Positions 48,922 through 59,580 of a DNA stretch of 64,000 nt are shown here, in pieces. Every line of letters starts with the position of its first letter. The first letter of the stretch is position 1. The notes under the pieces are model-generated. The model was not told the DNA's origin and made no database searches. It saw only the letters and a program-made list of their open reading frames with translations. Source of the stretch: Timema cristinae. Its lineage: Eukaryota > Arthropoda > Insecta > Phasmatodea > Timematidae. Where the stretch lies: contig JBCFYV010000024.1 in NCBI GenBank assembly GCA_039000515.1, positions 38,180,035-38,244,034 of the forward strand, given 5' to 3'. A program made the position numbers and the translations under genes.

Positions 48922-51567
48922 CTAGTCCCGTACTATGTCGTTAGTGTGTGTGTGTGTGTGTGTGTCTGCCTGTTCGTAGAGTTTTTTGTTCCTTTCCCTG
49001 TATATGTCATGGAGGTGTCTGCAATTTGTCATTTCATGTAGGTGTGTTGTTCTAGTTCGCCAGGGTGCTCCGGTGATGGTTCTGAGTATCTTGTTTTGTG
49101 TGATTTGTAGTCTATCTGTGAGGTGTTTGGCTCCGTAGAGCCATACTGCGCAGTTGTACAGTATAATCGGTTGTATCATGGATTTGTATAAGACAGTTTT
49201 TGTGTGGATGTTTAGTTCCCTTCCTTTGAATAGAGCGTACAATTGTACATATCTCCAAGTGGCTTTTTTTCTTGTGTCCTCTATGTGACTTCTCCAGGTT
49301 AGTTTAGAGTCTATTGTAGTGCCTAAATATTTTGTATATTTTTTAACAAGTATTTCTGTGTCGAATAAAGTGAGTGGTGCTGGGAGTTGTTTGCGTCCTC
49401 GGCTAATAATCAAAGCTGCTGATTTTGTGGGGTTAACTTTTATCCTCCAAGTCGTGAACCAAATTTGTAGTTCAACTAGGTACCTCTGCATTTTTAAGCT
49501 GGCAAAATTTATGTTTTTATATATGGTGTAGGCCATGGTGTCGTCTGCAAAGAGTCGTACTTTTACTTGTGGATTGGTAGGAATGTCTGAAATATATATG
49601 CTATAAAGGTGTGGTGCTAGTGCAGATCCCTGGGGCACCCCAGCCCTTATGTCGTGTATGGGTGATTTTGTTCCGTCCATGACTACCTGAAACTTCCTTC
49701 GAGCAAGGTAATTGGCGATAATGTGGATGATCCATTGTGGGTAGTTGAATTTAATTAGTTTTTGAATTAGTCCTATGTGCCAAACTCTGTCGAATGCTTT
49801 TTCAACGTCTAGAAATATTGCTACGGTGTGTTTTTTTTCTTCAAATGCTTTTGTGGCGTCCTCAATTAAATTTAGTACGGGGTGAATAGTCGAGTGATTT
49901 TTCCTGAAACCGAATTGGATTTTTGGGATGATCTCATTTTTTTCGCTAAATTTGTCTATCCTTTTTAGAACTAGTTTTTCAAATAGTTTGCTCATAGTGG
50001 GGAGGAGACTAATAGGCCTTCTGTTCTGAGGGAACATTGGGTCCTTTCCTGGTTTAGGAAGAGTTATTACTGTCGCCAGTTTCCATACGTCTGGGAAGTG
50101 ACAGAGTGTAAGTAGAGCGTTGAATATTGTCAGTAGCGTGAGTATTGCCCTCGGTGGTAGTTTCTGTAGTGTTTCGTTTGATAGTCTGTCGTGGACTGGC
50201 GCTTTATTTTTGGGAGTTGTTTCATTGTGTAGTTTAGTTCATCTAGTGTTATTAGGTCCACCCGTGACACTATTGGTCTAAATAGGTATTCCCGTACTGA
50301 TCTCTGTGCGTCCCTGACGAAGTCTGCGTCTCTCGGGTTTTGGTTTGGTGTAAACTGTTTCTCCAGAGTCACGGCTATGGCCTCCACTTTCTCTGAGCTT
50401 GTATAGGCCATACCGTGCTCCCCGTGTATAGCGGGTACCGACCGTTTGTTGCCTGATGATTTAAGCTGTTTTGTGACTTTCCAGACTTTACTGGGGTCCA
50501 TGGCAGCGTCAGTGATGTATGTGTTCCAGTTGTTGCATTTAATAGTTTTAACTGTACGTCTTACTTGTGCAGTGAGTCTATTGTAGGCTGTTCTGTGTTG
50601 TGGTGTTCTGTATGTTTGCCAGTCTCTCCTTGCCTCTCGTTTCTGGGCGAGCAGAAAGTCAAGGTCTGGGTGTTGGCGTCTCAAGTCATGTTTTTCCTGT
50701 TCTATTGCGGTGTTAGTTCTGTATGCTTCCTGTACTGTGCTAGTAAAGAGTTGGAGTGTAGTGTCTGCTTCTTCGGTGGTCGTGATGTTTATGTTGTCGG
50801 GTACTGTTTCGTCTAGTGTTCTTTTGAACCCTTCGCAGTTAGTAGTAGTTTTTAGTTTTTTGATGTTGTTTATCTGTATTTCTGTGTTTGTTGTGATCTC
50901 GCACACTATAGGGTTGTGGTCCGAGTCTAGTTCTTTAAGAACTGAGAGCTCTTCCGGTGTCACCCCTATATTGTTCAAGACCACGTCTATTACGTTTGGC
51001 CTCTGTAGTGGGTTTGAGGGGTAAAATGTCGGTTCGCCAGGCCCGACTACCGTGTATCCCTTAGTGTCCGCGTGATCGTTTAGTATGCGTCCATTCCTAT
51101 TGGTCAGTCGGCTATTCCAGTTCAAGTGTTTGCTATTCATGTCCCCTGCTAAGAATATCTTGTCGAAGTTCGTAAGTTCGTCTAGGTCGCTATGTAGTAT
51201 TGTCTTGGTCGGTGGTTTATATATGGCCGCGAATAGGATACCTCCGTTCTTTGTATTTACTTTTATTGCTGTTGCTTCTATGTTTTGTAAGGTTTGAAAA
51301 ATATGATGGTAGTGGGGAATATTGTCTTTGATGAATATTGCTGTTCCCCCGCCACTTCTGCCGGGTCTATCTGTTCTATATAGATGGTAGCCGAAAAAGT
51401 TAAGTTTCTTGTTTTGGTTTAGCTGGGTTTCGTTGATTAGTCCTATATCTATTCCATATGTTTTTAAAAAGTTCTTCTAATTCATGAGCCTGCGTCAGTA
51501 TCCCGTTCGCGTTCCATATAAAAACGCGTAGAATGTCCTTGGTCCACGTCTTGTCTTGTCTAGTCAT
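48922..51567 (-). pseudogene. LINE ORF2: APE endonuclease and reverse transcriptase
   Basis: The start is ATG 51567-51565, overlapping the ORF1 stop. The N-terminal endonuclease shows LRVFIWNANGI, then INETQL (catalytic Glu), GDMNSKHLNW, and SDHNPI with the catalytic His at about 50916. The reverse transcriptase shows RRPISLLP, FGFRKNHST, FLDVEKAFDRVWH (first Asp), GVPQGSALAPHLYSIYISDIP, and LFADDTMAY with the YADD-type pair at about 49545. The C-terminus has ILYNCAVW and an ending rich in Thr-His from a (GT)n run at 48942-48966. Two single-base frameshifts break the frame, near 51475 (in a T/A run) and near 50205 (after an A run). With those ignored, the length of about 880 codons matches Jockey elements. 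It would nick the target and prime reverse transcription there. The copy is inactive. Confidence 0.9.
48942..48966. repeat. (GT)n microsatellite inside LINE ORF2
   Basis: It encodes the His-Thr run just before the ORF2 stop. Expansion here would lengthen the C-terminus in steps. Confidence 0.9.
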
Positions 51568-52876
51568 CCTGATTTACAAAGTAGTCAGTCACTCCCTCTA
51601 TCATGATAAACATTTTCTCTGTTGAGTCTGTTGTTTGTCTGAGCCTATTGAGATAAGGTTTGAAATGTGTAATGATCTTCATTATGTTTAAGTCTTTGAG
51701 TAGCCTAATTAAGTCTTTTATGTCAGAACCGGTTGAACCGGCTTCTTGTTGTGGGGGGCCTTGTGTTTGTTTTGCCTGCACTGCATGGGCGTAGGATCGG
51801 TGGATCTTGAGCGCCTCAGGGACGGGGGGGTTTGCCACGGGTCTCTGCCGCTTTGGTGGGAAGCTATGTGTGTTGGAGGGTGGGGGCATGGTCCGGGTCA
51901 AAGTTTTGTTCTGTGTGTTTGTCTTTGGTAGTTGTGCCGTCTTCTTCTTTTCTAGTAAGTCTAAGTACACCGGGAACTTACTGTAGTTCGCCGTGTGGCT
52001 TCCCATACAGTTTACGCATCGGGCAGGAGTGGTGGCGTCTTTTTTGGGGCAGTCTTTGGTGATGTGCTGTTTTAAGCACTTGGCACACCGGGGGTTGTTC
52101 TGGCAGTTATTCTTAGTATGGCCGTATCTTTGGCACTTGTGGCATTGTACGACTGTGTTGAGTGGTGGTATGTAGGGTTCGATCCTAACTCTGGTATGGT
52201 TAATTGACTTTACTTGGAAGATGGTGTTTGTGTCTGTGCTCTTTGCTAGAGTCACTTGGAAAGTAGGGAGAAGTGTTACTGTCTGAGTCGTGTTGTCCGC
52301 AGCCGACTTCCTGGAGTATTGTCTCACGTCAGTCACTGGGAATCCCATGTATTTAAGTTCTGCCTATAGGTCACTGGTAGCCATGTTGGGAGGGAGCCCC
52401 TTGACTATAACTTTAACTGGTTTGTCCCTCGGTAGCGTGTAAGTGTGAAACTCCTGTTTTAGGTCCTTCAGTAAGTGTTGTATTAGGTCGTAGTCCTGCT
52501 TGTTGGTGGTGTGAATTTTTAGTCCGTTTGTGATGTACGTGATTTTAATGTCCGCTCCTATCTCTTTTGCTACCTTGGCTATCTGAGAGTAGTTTTGTGT
52601 TCCTAGCGTCACTATTGGTGGGTAGTGTGTCTTGCGTGTGGTGGTTGTTGTAGGCAGCTGTTTGTCAGTGTTCTGGTCGAGTGGTGAGGGAGTATTGTTT
52701 TCGGCCCTTTTTAGGGCGTCGAACTTGTTCGTCAACTCTGTTGGTGTCTTTTTTGTCTGGGGTTGCTTGTGAGGTCTGAATTTCCTTTTCCGTCCTAGTT
52801 TGTCGGCCATCGTGAAAGTTCCCTGTCCGTCAGTGTCGGCTTCCATGTCTGAATTGTCTGTAGAGGATTAGTCCAT
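51560..52876 (-). pseudogene. LINE ORF1: gag-like RNA-binding protein with zinc knuckles
   Basis: One continuous frame from the ATG at 52846 to the TAG at 51560-51562 (429 codons including stop), broken only by an in-frame TAG at 52364-52366. An upstream in-frame ATG at 52876 is followed two codons later by TAA, so the first usable start is 52846. The basic N-terminus (GRKRKFRPHKQ) leads into a PRE_C2HC-type region (KPVKVIVKGLP ... FQVTLA ... RVRIEPY). Three knuckles follow: CHKCQRYGHTKNNC (CX2CX4HX4C), CAKCLKQHITKDC (CX2CX3HX4C), and CVNCMGSH whose last cysteine is replaced by phenylalanine. The protein would coat the element RNA. Its stop overlaps the ORF2 start in ATGACTAG. The premature stop makes this copy non-functional unless read through. 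Confidence 0.88.
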
Positions 52877-53110
52877 GTCCGTGTCATTTTGTTTTGTTTT
52901 CGGTCTGGTGTGGTCGGGGGGGCCATTTCGCTCAGCCCTGAAAAGGGCGGGCTAGTGGCCAGTGTGGAAGGGTTAAGATACCCTCCTCTGTGCAGTGCGG
53001 GAGGATCTGTGATGTTGTCTGATGTCCCGGAAGACGTGCGCCGACTGCGAGGTATTGTTTCGCAGCCGGTCTCGATTTACGGCCTACTGTGGCTTTGTTG
53101 GCACCGTTAG

Positions 53111-53455
53111 GTATCCACCACAGAAATTACCACCGAAACGTCCCTTCCGAGTTTAGTCTAGTGGTTTCTGATCAAGTACCCACGGTAATAAATAGCCTAC
53201 ACTGCTGCCTGCCCTTGTCCAATGGGAGGAAAGGAGCTTCCCATTGTCACGGGGAAAACGTGAGTGATAGTGGCCACCAAGCGATCCAATAGAAAGAGGA
53301 GTTCTCATGGGCGCTGAGTAGAGTGGGGAACTCGTCACGGATGTCTCAGAGAACATCAACTGTGGAGTGATCTAGGCAGTAGATAGGGTGGTTGTCGTGC
53401 CTGTGCAAGTGCGGAGGTAAGATTGAGGCACAACAAACTATGTTAAGGATTTTTA
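53111..53455. other. GC-richer flank or 5' part of the LINE island
   Basis: Base composition resembles the LINE rather than the AT-rich surroundings, but no coding frame or repeat is recognised. It may be LINE 5' UTR or promoter; the boundary cannot be set from one copy. Confidence 0.45.
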
Positions 53456-53560
53456 TCGATCAAGAAAAATCTGTCGGCCCCAATTGAGTTTGAACCCATT
53501 ATCAGTATGTCCCGAGGCAAGCACTTTACTACAAGACCACCAAGGTTGCCTACAAATGAT
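53456..53560 (-). mobile_element. tRNA-like SINE head, SINE3-like
   Basis: The minus strand reads aaccttggtggtcttgtagt (A-box region), then ataatgggttcaaactcaat (B box GTTCAAACT). The opening ccttggtg(g/t)tcttg is shared with the SINE3 at 58165. The downstream body is short and the tail absent, so it is truncated on the left. Confidence 0.6.
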
Positions 53561-55298
53561 TTAGAACTGGTTATATCTCGTTTAATCTCAACCCAGTTCA
53601 ATATATATTTAATTAAGGTGTTTATAATCCATTCGCCAGGAAAATGTATGAGATATTTTATTTAAAACATCCCCTTTAATCTAAACGTTTTTATTTTATG
53701 TAAGCTGAATGTTTATTAACTATATAATAGAACTGAGAAAATTATAGGCATATATGATTATTAATTATTATAAGGACAAATGCCAAATCATTTATTAGGG
53801 TGATTTATACAATAATGTTATCTTTTGGTTACAAAAATGAGAAATCTTTAAAATTAACTGTAAAGTAGATAAAATCTATAAATGTAAAAGTATTTGAATA
53901 TCAACATTTGATAATGTAATTTCTAGTGTTGGTATACAATAAGTATTATTTTTTAAACCAATATCAATTGTAATTAAAAGTTTAGTATTCCAGGAATTAT
54001 ATTAATTCAAAGCAAATGACTTTACCAAACAAATTCGTTTGTTTGGTAAACTAAAATTCAGTTTGAAATTTATCTCGTGACTTATACATTATTTATATTT
54101 CAACTCTAATAGGATGTATGCATGAAAAATAAACTAAATTAAAGATTTAATTCCTTATTACTTCAAAAATTAGGCATTTACTACTTTATTAATTCCAATC
54201 TTATTTATTTTGACAAACAATATATTATATTTTAATTATAACGTATCCCTAATTTCTGTTTTAGTGGATGGTTTTTCCTAAAAGAGTTTGTTTGTCCATC
54301 GTCGACAAATGTAAAATAATAATAATTTTTATGAAAGCTTGGATTAAATGTTATAATACATGCTTTTTTATTAACCTTACAAGATGCCACGGACGTGACT
54401 ATATTACATCATTTTTCATGCACAATTATGTTATTATGTTGCAAAATAACGATCGGTATTAATTCAAAAGACTAATATAATAGGTGTGAGAGAGTAACAC
54501 TGCACAATGCAGCTAATCCGTTACATATTTTCTCCGCTTTCATGTTTTTTTTAGACTATATATTGCTCCAAAGGAATATGACAGTAAAATTACCTTTGTG
54601 TTTTGAAAACAAAACTATTGCGTTAATTATTTGCCCTCGTTTTATTTGTATTTGTATGAGAGGAAAAAATACAAGAATGATATAAAATTCTCTCGTTTAT
54701 TTTAGAAAATCCATATTATCTTGCCAAAGTACACATCAGTGCAATCTTGATTTTTCTTAAAAGGCACTGTAATTTTAATACAATAATTGTTACTAGCTAA
54801 AGAAAAATAAAAGATAAAGTCAATACAGCCAATATCTATTACTTAGAGTAAATATTGAACAAAAAATCTTTCCACAGTAAGTAGGGTTGAGTTTATTTTC
54901 CAAATACTGTCTTAACGTTCTTCAGGTGGCTTACTTAGTTCAAAAGGATGATCTGAAATCCTTGCGAAAGTTGTTATTAGTTTGAATATCTGTTCACAAT
55001 GTGACATCCATAAGGGTATACATGCATGGTTGGATCGTAAATCGTAAATAAAAATAACATAACTAATAGATGTAAATGTATTAAAAAAAAGTTTACCTTA
55101 ACGAGACGGGTATTTGCAAGAGGCTTAAAAACGAACATATTTCAATGTATAAACATTCAATGCTTTTTATAAGGTCATTTCTGGACTTATTTGCAATTTA
55201 AATGGTACAAAAGATTAAGAGAAAATTCCAAATTTTACTCAAATTAAGATAGTGCTTCAATCTTTTAGAAAATCACGAGCACTTTCTAATGCACTATA
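53561..55298. other. AT-rich DNA, no gene seen
   Basis: A palindromic phrase (caaattcgtttgtttggtaa near 54030) is present. No coding sequence is recognised. Confidence 0.5.
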
Positions 55299-55888
55299 CA
55301 AGGTATTCCCGGGTTAAACTGTTAAACTTTTGGAAGTGGTAGTGGATCAAAAAACTAACTCAAAGTGTATTTTGGAGATTTGCTAGTTGGTTTTCTTTTC
55401 GCGGAAACAGTAAAAAGCTAAATAAAAAAATAGGTATTTATTAATTAAAATATTTTATTTAGCTGAAATTGACAATAATTGCACCTATCAATAACATAAC
55501 GAGTGGCTGACCGACATTGTGCGACTGTTGTTTCTTCGCACGCTTGCGTCATCCTTTATCGTAATGATTGAAGGTCATTCATTAACAGACACTTTCATAC
55601 ACATTTTGTTTGAGATCTCCCCACTGAAAAAAAAAAAAAATTAATAGTGTTCAATCAGGTGAACGCAGAGGCCAAGCTACAGGTCCAGCATGACCGATCC
55701 ATCTTCCAGTAAAATTAATTTAAGCCATTTCCGAGGACCTATTTAGAAAACGTGTTTTTTCTTTTTTTTTTTTCTGTCTGTGTGAAAAGGTAGCTAAAAC
55801 AAGCAAATCTCCGAAACACAATTTGGTGTTAGTTCTTTCAACCACTATCACTTCTCGAAGTTTGGCCGTTTAACTCTGGACCACCCTG
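55299..55888 (-). mobile_element. Mariner-like (IS630-Tc1-mariner) deletion derivative with ~110-bp TIRs
   Basis: The ends are inverted copies over about 110 bp. The right end reads CAGGGTGGTCCAGAGTTAAA on the minus strand and the left end reads CAAGGTATTCCCGGGTTAAA. TA flanks both sides (55297-55298 and 55889-55890). Inside, the minus strand retains pieces of transposase: WIGHAGPVAWPLRSPD (the 'W.G...WP.RSPDLTP.D' block around the third catalytic residue) near 55640-55700, VYES near 55600, and ACEET near 55540. Stops and a large N-terminal deletion make it non-autonomous. It could have been moved only by a transposase supplied elsewhere. Confidence 0.87.
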
Positions 55889-55890
55889 TA

Positions 55891-56255
55891 GATTATGGTT
55901 TAACGAGGTCTCTTGTCATATTTATACTACTGTAAAAATAAAGTATTTTTCCCCGTGACCTTTTGGGGCTACAGATATAAAAATGGTCCTGGAAAATGTT
56001 TCTGATATATCTTTCCTACTTTTTTACCCTGTAACATTAGTTTAAGAAAAACTAATATTATTTATAAATAATATAACATCACATCTGTATTAAAGTTACG
56101 TTACATGAAGTGTTCGATGTTGCGAAGGATCTAAAGGCCAATATTAGTTAAATAAACCAAACCAAATATTGGTAAATGCTTTAAAATTTAGATAAAAATA
56201 AAAACAAAATTTTTATATCATTTTTTTAAATCTATTATTAATTACTTTTAAAATG
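55891..56255. other. AT-rich DNA, no gene seen
   Basis: No feature recognised. Confidence 0.5.
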
Positions 56256-56266
56256 AATAGTATCAC

Positions 56267-56340
56267 TGCTTACAACCCGAACGAGTATTAAGAAGTGGTG
56301 CTAATAATAATAAAATAATAATAAATAATAATAATAATAT
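56267..56340 (+). mobile_element. SINE tail-only insertion with 11-bp target-site duplication
   Basis: The insert is only the shared SINE1/SINE2 tail (acaacccgaacgagtattaa, then gaagtggtgctaa) plus an (AAT)n run, 74 bp in all. The flanks aatagtatcac at 56256-56266 and 56341-56351 are identical, so this is a genuine integration event and not an eroded longer copy. Confidence 0.92.
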
Positions 56341-56351
56341 AATAGTATCAC

Positions 56352-57221
56352 CGAACGTTCGTTATATACGTGTTGGTAGAACTTATTACTCGAGTTCTAA
56401 CATATATCTAATCAAAAAACTACATTTATTAAATAAAGCTATTAGTACTTATTATATATTAGTTATAGACTAGATATATAATAAAATGTAATACATATTG
56501 ATTAAATATATTTTTTATCTCTTAAACGTCACATACATCAACATTGTAATAATGTTGAATGATAAAGTAGATTCCGCATCGATAGTAAGAAAATAATAAT
56601 CCTTAATTTGAACATAGTTTTTAATGGAAAATTCAAGCGTATCTTTTCTTTTAAGATTTTATAAATATATAATACTATATAAGAAGCTTAATACTTTCCT
56701 CGAATATTATTACGTAAAATTATTAATCGTTTACTTTCTTAGTTTATCAATTGATAAATTTATATAAAAAATTAAATCAAAAGTACACAGATAATATCAG
56801 ATCCAATAGGAAGACTATTTAATGTTTACTTGACTTAATGATTATAATGAAAGTAAATAGAATTTGCTTTATTTCAACAAGCGATTATATAATCATATCC
56901 ATTGTTAGCATGTCTCAAAAATATAATTTTTTTATTATAATTGCCAAATTACAATAACCTCGAGGTTTAATTTTGTCCTAAAGCACTTGCAAAGTTTTAA
57001 TTTATATCTTTACTTTCGAGATTTACAATCTATACCTCCTTTGTTCATATCTTGCTCTGCAATCATAAAAAACAACCTAATTTTGGAGATTTAGAAAAGA
57101 TCAAGGCAATATACTGTTTACTCCTAATACTACGGAAAGTCCGTATTTAATAACGATAAACTTTTACCCTTTAGTAAAATCTTAACCTTTGACAGTTTTA
57201 CTAACAGAAAACATTATTCAT
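56352..57221. other. AT-rich DNA, no gene seen
   Basis: No feature recognised. Confidence 0.5.
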
Positions 57222-57730
57222 CCAGTATAAGCTCGATGTCAACTTCCCATTGGTTAAGTACTATATCAATTCCTACCGACTATCTACAGTAGTTGCAAAA
57301 TTTCTATCGTTTAAGCTCTATGTCGACTCCCAACGACAAACTTGCTATCCACTTTCTATCGTTTAACTCTATATTGTACGCACCACTACTACTTATCGAC
57401 AAACTATTGATATCCACTTTCTATCGTAAAAGCTCTACGATGACTCCCTAACTACTATCTTGTTATAAATCTTCTTTTGTATTAGTTCAATGTTGACTCC
57501 CTTCTGAAAATCCTGATACCAACTTTATCAGCGTATAAGTTCGAAATCAATTATTTAACAAATTTTCCACGGAGTCAACATATTAACTACTAGCCTCGAT
57601 ATTAAATTTCTACTGATTATACTAGTGATGACTTTCTAACTACTAATCTCCATGTGACCTTTCTAATGAATAATATTAAGGTCGGAACCTCCTGGCTCAA
57701 CTCAATATCAATTCCCTAGGACAAATCTTC
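57222..57730 (+). repeat. Degenerate minisatellite, ~52-bp unit
   Basis: Successive units begin with variants of tttctatcgtttaagctcta (for example near 57305, 57358, 57420 and 57475), followed by 'tgtcgactccc', 'gatgactccc' or 'gttgactccc', then 'ctac/ctat' phrases. Best-preserved unit lengths are 52-54 bp, and one unit carries an insertion. The array decays gradually to the right, where gatgactttctaactactaa and similar phrases remain visible. Confidence 0.75.
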
Positions 57731-58073
57731 AGGTACTGACGTTTAGAATAATTGTAATTCTTATATGTGTATTATACTTTGTTTCAGATCCAAATAATCA
57801 ATAACTAATAAAAATTGGTTAATTGTTTAAGTTGATCAATAACTATCATAATCACAGGAGCTGTATTTTCTGATTAATGTTAGATTAATGCCACGTATTC
57901 AAACATGCCTGTCTGTAGCAGTGTATGGCTCACAATATTTGTGTGATGTAAGTTATACTCAATGGGCACTCAGATTAATAAGTAACCGTATTCTTATAAA
58001 TATATATATATATTAGATGTTATCTTTATTTCGTAAAAAGAGGTACAAGTGACTAAATTGCAACCTCCTTCAT
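57731..58073. other. AT-rich DNA, no gene seen
   Basis: No feature recognised. Confidence 0.5.
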
Positions 58074-58614
58074 TGGAAGAATGCTCCAAGGTGTCACTTC
58101 ATGTTAGACTGGACGTTTGATGATGGGGAAAGTCAGGTTAGAATCCTATTAGGTCTATTAAAGGTTGTAAACCTTGGTGTTCTTGGGGTAAAGAGTTAGC
58201 CTCATGACTTGATGTTCGTGGGTTCAAGCCAAGTTATAAAAAAAATCCACAGCACAACTTCCTTCGTAAGAAAATAAATCCATCGGTACCATGTCGATTT
58301 TAGCATGCAAGATAACCCTGGAAGATATGTGAAAATACCTCCCCCGGCAAAATTGTTAACTCTTTCACTATCGTTCATATAAATTTTCGTGATCTGAGAT
58401 AATCAGTCGGTTAAGATAATGTATTTAAATGCCTCCAATAAATAAATAAAAATCTACTGAGGGTGGTTTTTCCTAGATTGTTTCCCACTCTCTTTCCAAG
58501 TAAATGCTTTTAAATTTTCTATAAAACGCTTCATTCCTCTATCATACCTACCTCTCTAGAATAACTATCATATATGCATATAGAATGAAAATGTAGTAAG
58601 ACGCGCTGTTAAGT
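58074..58614 (+). mobile_element. SINE2 copy split by a SINE3
   Basis: The head part (gactggacgtttgatgatgg, then ggttagaatcctattaggtc) stops near 58164. The body resumes at 58457 with tactgagggtggtttttcct and ends in a diverged shared tail (atgtagtaagacgcgctgtt). Confidence 0.8.
58165..58456 (+). mobile_element. SINE3 copy nested in SINE2
   Basis: A tRNA-like head (ccttggtgttcttggggtaa; B box gggttcaagcc), then the body (ccatcggtaccatgtcgatt, aaccctggaagatatgtgaa), then the tail aatcagtcggttaagataat with (AATA)n. The tail matches SINE4 although the heads differ. A short, uncertain duplication (tctat/tctac) flanks it. Confidence 0.82.
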
Positions 58615-59580
58615 ACAATAAACTGATTCTAGATCTATCTAGATTACAATAAACTAGAAAATGTATGAAGAGCACAGGACAGTGTTAAAGAAAAAACTTA
58701 TGATTAAAAAGATATATATTTAAGTACTAGAATTTATGTGTGTTCAATGTTCTCCTTTACGACGAGATTCAGCTCTAAGTGTTAAGCTATTCTAAAAAAT
58801 ATGGCACTGATGTTGATGGAGCACTGATATCAGATGATTTGTGTGAATACTTCGATTTACATTAATCCAAATAATATTTATCGCTACTCATTTGTAATGG
58901 ACAGCTGATGAATGAGGAATGTCCTTGAATAATATCAGATAAGCTACGTTTGAGGAAAGACTGTTTTTATTTACTGAGATGTTTAATTGCAATTCTATTC
59001 AACGTGTGGTAGACGTTCCCTTAGGGTAGCCTATGAAAAAATAATTTAAAAGGTGGTCTCTTTTGTAATAAGTTAATGCAATTTAAACATAGCTAAAAAA
59101 AAGTCTATTCTTTAATTATAACGTTGGGTTTTATATAAGTTTTCATTAAAATAGGATTTTGGTTACATTATTTTTATGTTTTCTAGTTTATTTTTCACGT
59201 CTAAGCTGGAAACAAGATTCAACAAAGAACTAAAAGAGAAAAGTATTATTGTTGATCAATTTATTTATATTAAATTACATTCTTGGGAAATTCTAAGTAA
59301 GTAAGTAACAAAAAAAAAGGTTGATTCCGTGGTAGAACATGCTTTATAAACTAGTCTAATCAAAGCCAATAAGTTTAAGACTACAATGTTCCACATTAAC
59401 GTCTATATATCCATTAAATGGTAACAGGTTGGATCCAACCTAGGTTTATGTAATGAGGTGGACCTCTTTTAAAACTTATGCATGAATACTGGTAGGACTA
59501 ACCCTCTTTAGGCTCTTAGCAATTACCTAAAAGTAAGTAAACAATATCCCTGAACGACTTCCTCGTAAGATAACGCAGAA
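58615..59580. other. AT-rich DNA, no gene seen
   Basis: A perfect 16-bp palindrome, aggttggatccaacct, lies at 59426-59441. Otherwise no feature. Confidence 0.5.

Larger units (their letters stand above)
48777..53110 (-). mobile_element. Jockey-clade non-LTR retrotransposon (LINE), nearly complete
   Basis: The element runs right to left: a 5' UTR region (about 52880-53110), ORF1 (52876/52846-51560), ORF2 (51567-48922), a short 3' UTR and an A-rich end. The 3' end is uncertain because two A-runs exist (T-runs in plus near 48765-48776 and 48802-48810). The 5' limit is also uncertain, since GC-rich sequence continues to about 53430. ORF1 with CCHC knuckles plus ORF2 with an APE endonuclease and a reverse transcriptase without RNase H is the Jockey layout. 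The few frame lesions suggest a recent insertion. I could not find the target-site duplication. Confidence 0.88.

Noticed and set aside
48777..53110. Telomere-specific Jockey element (HeT-A/TART type)
   Set aside because: The tandem repeats at its 3' side are suggestive, but there is no head-to-tail array of elements and no telomeric context.
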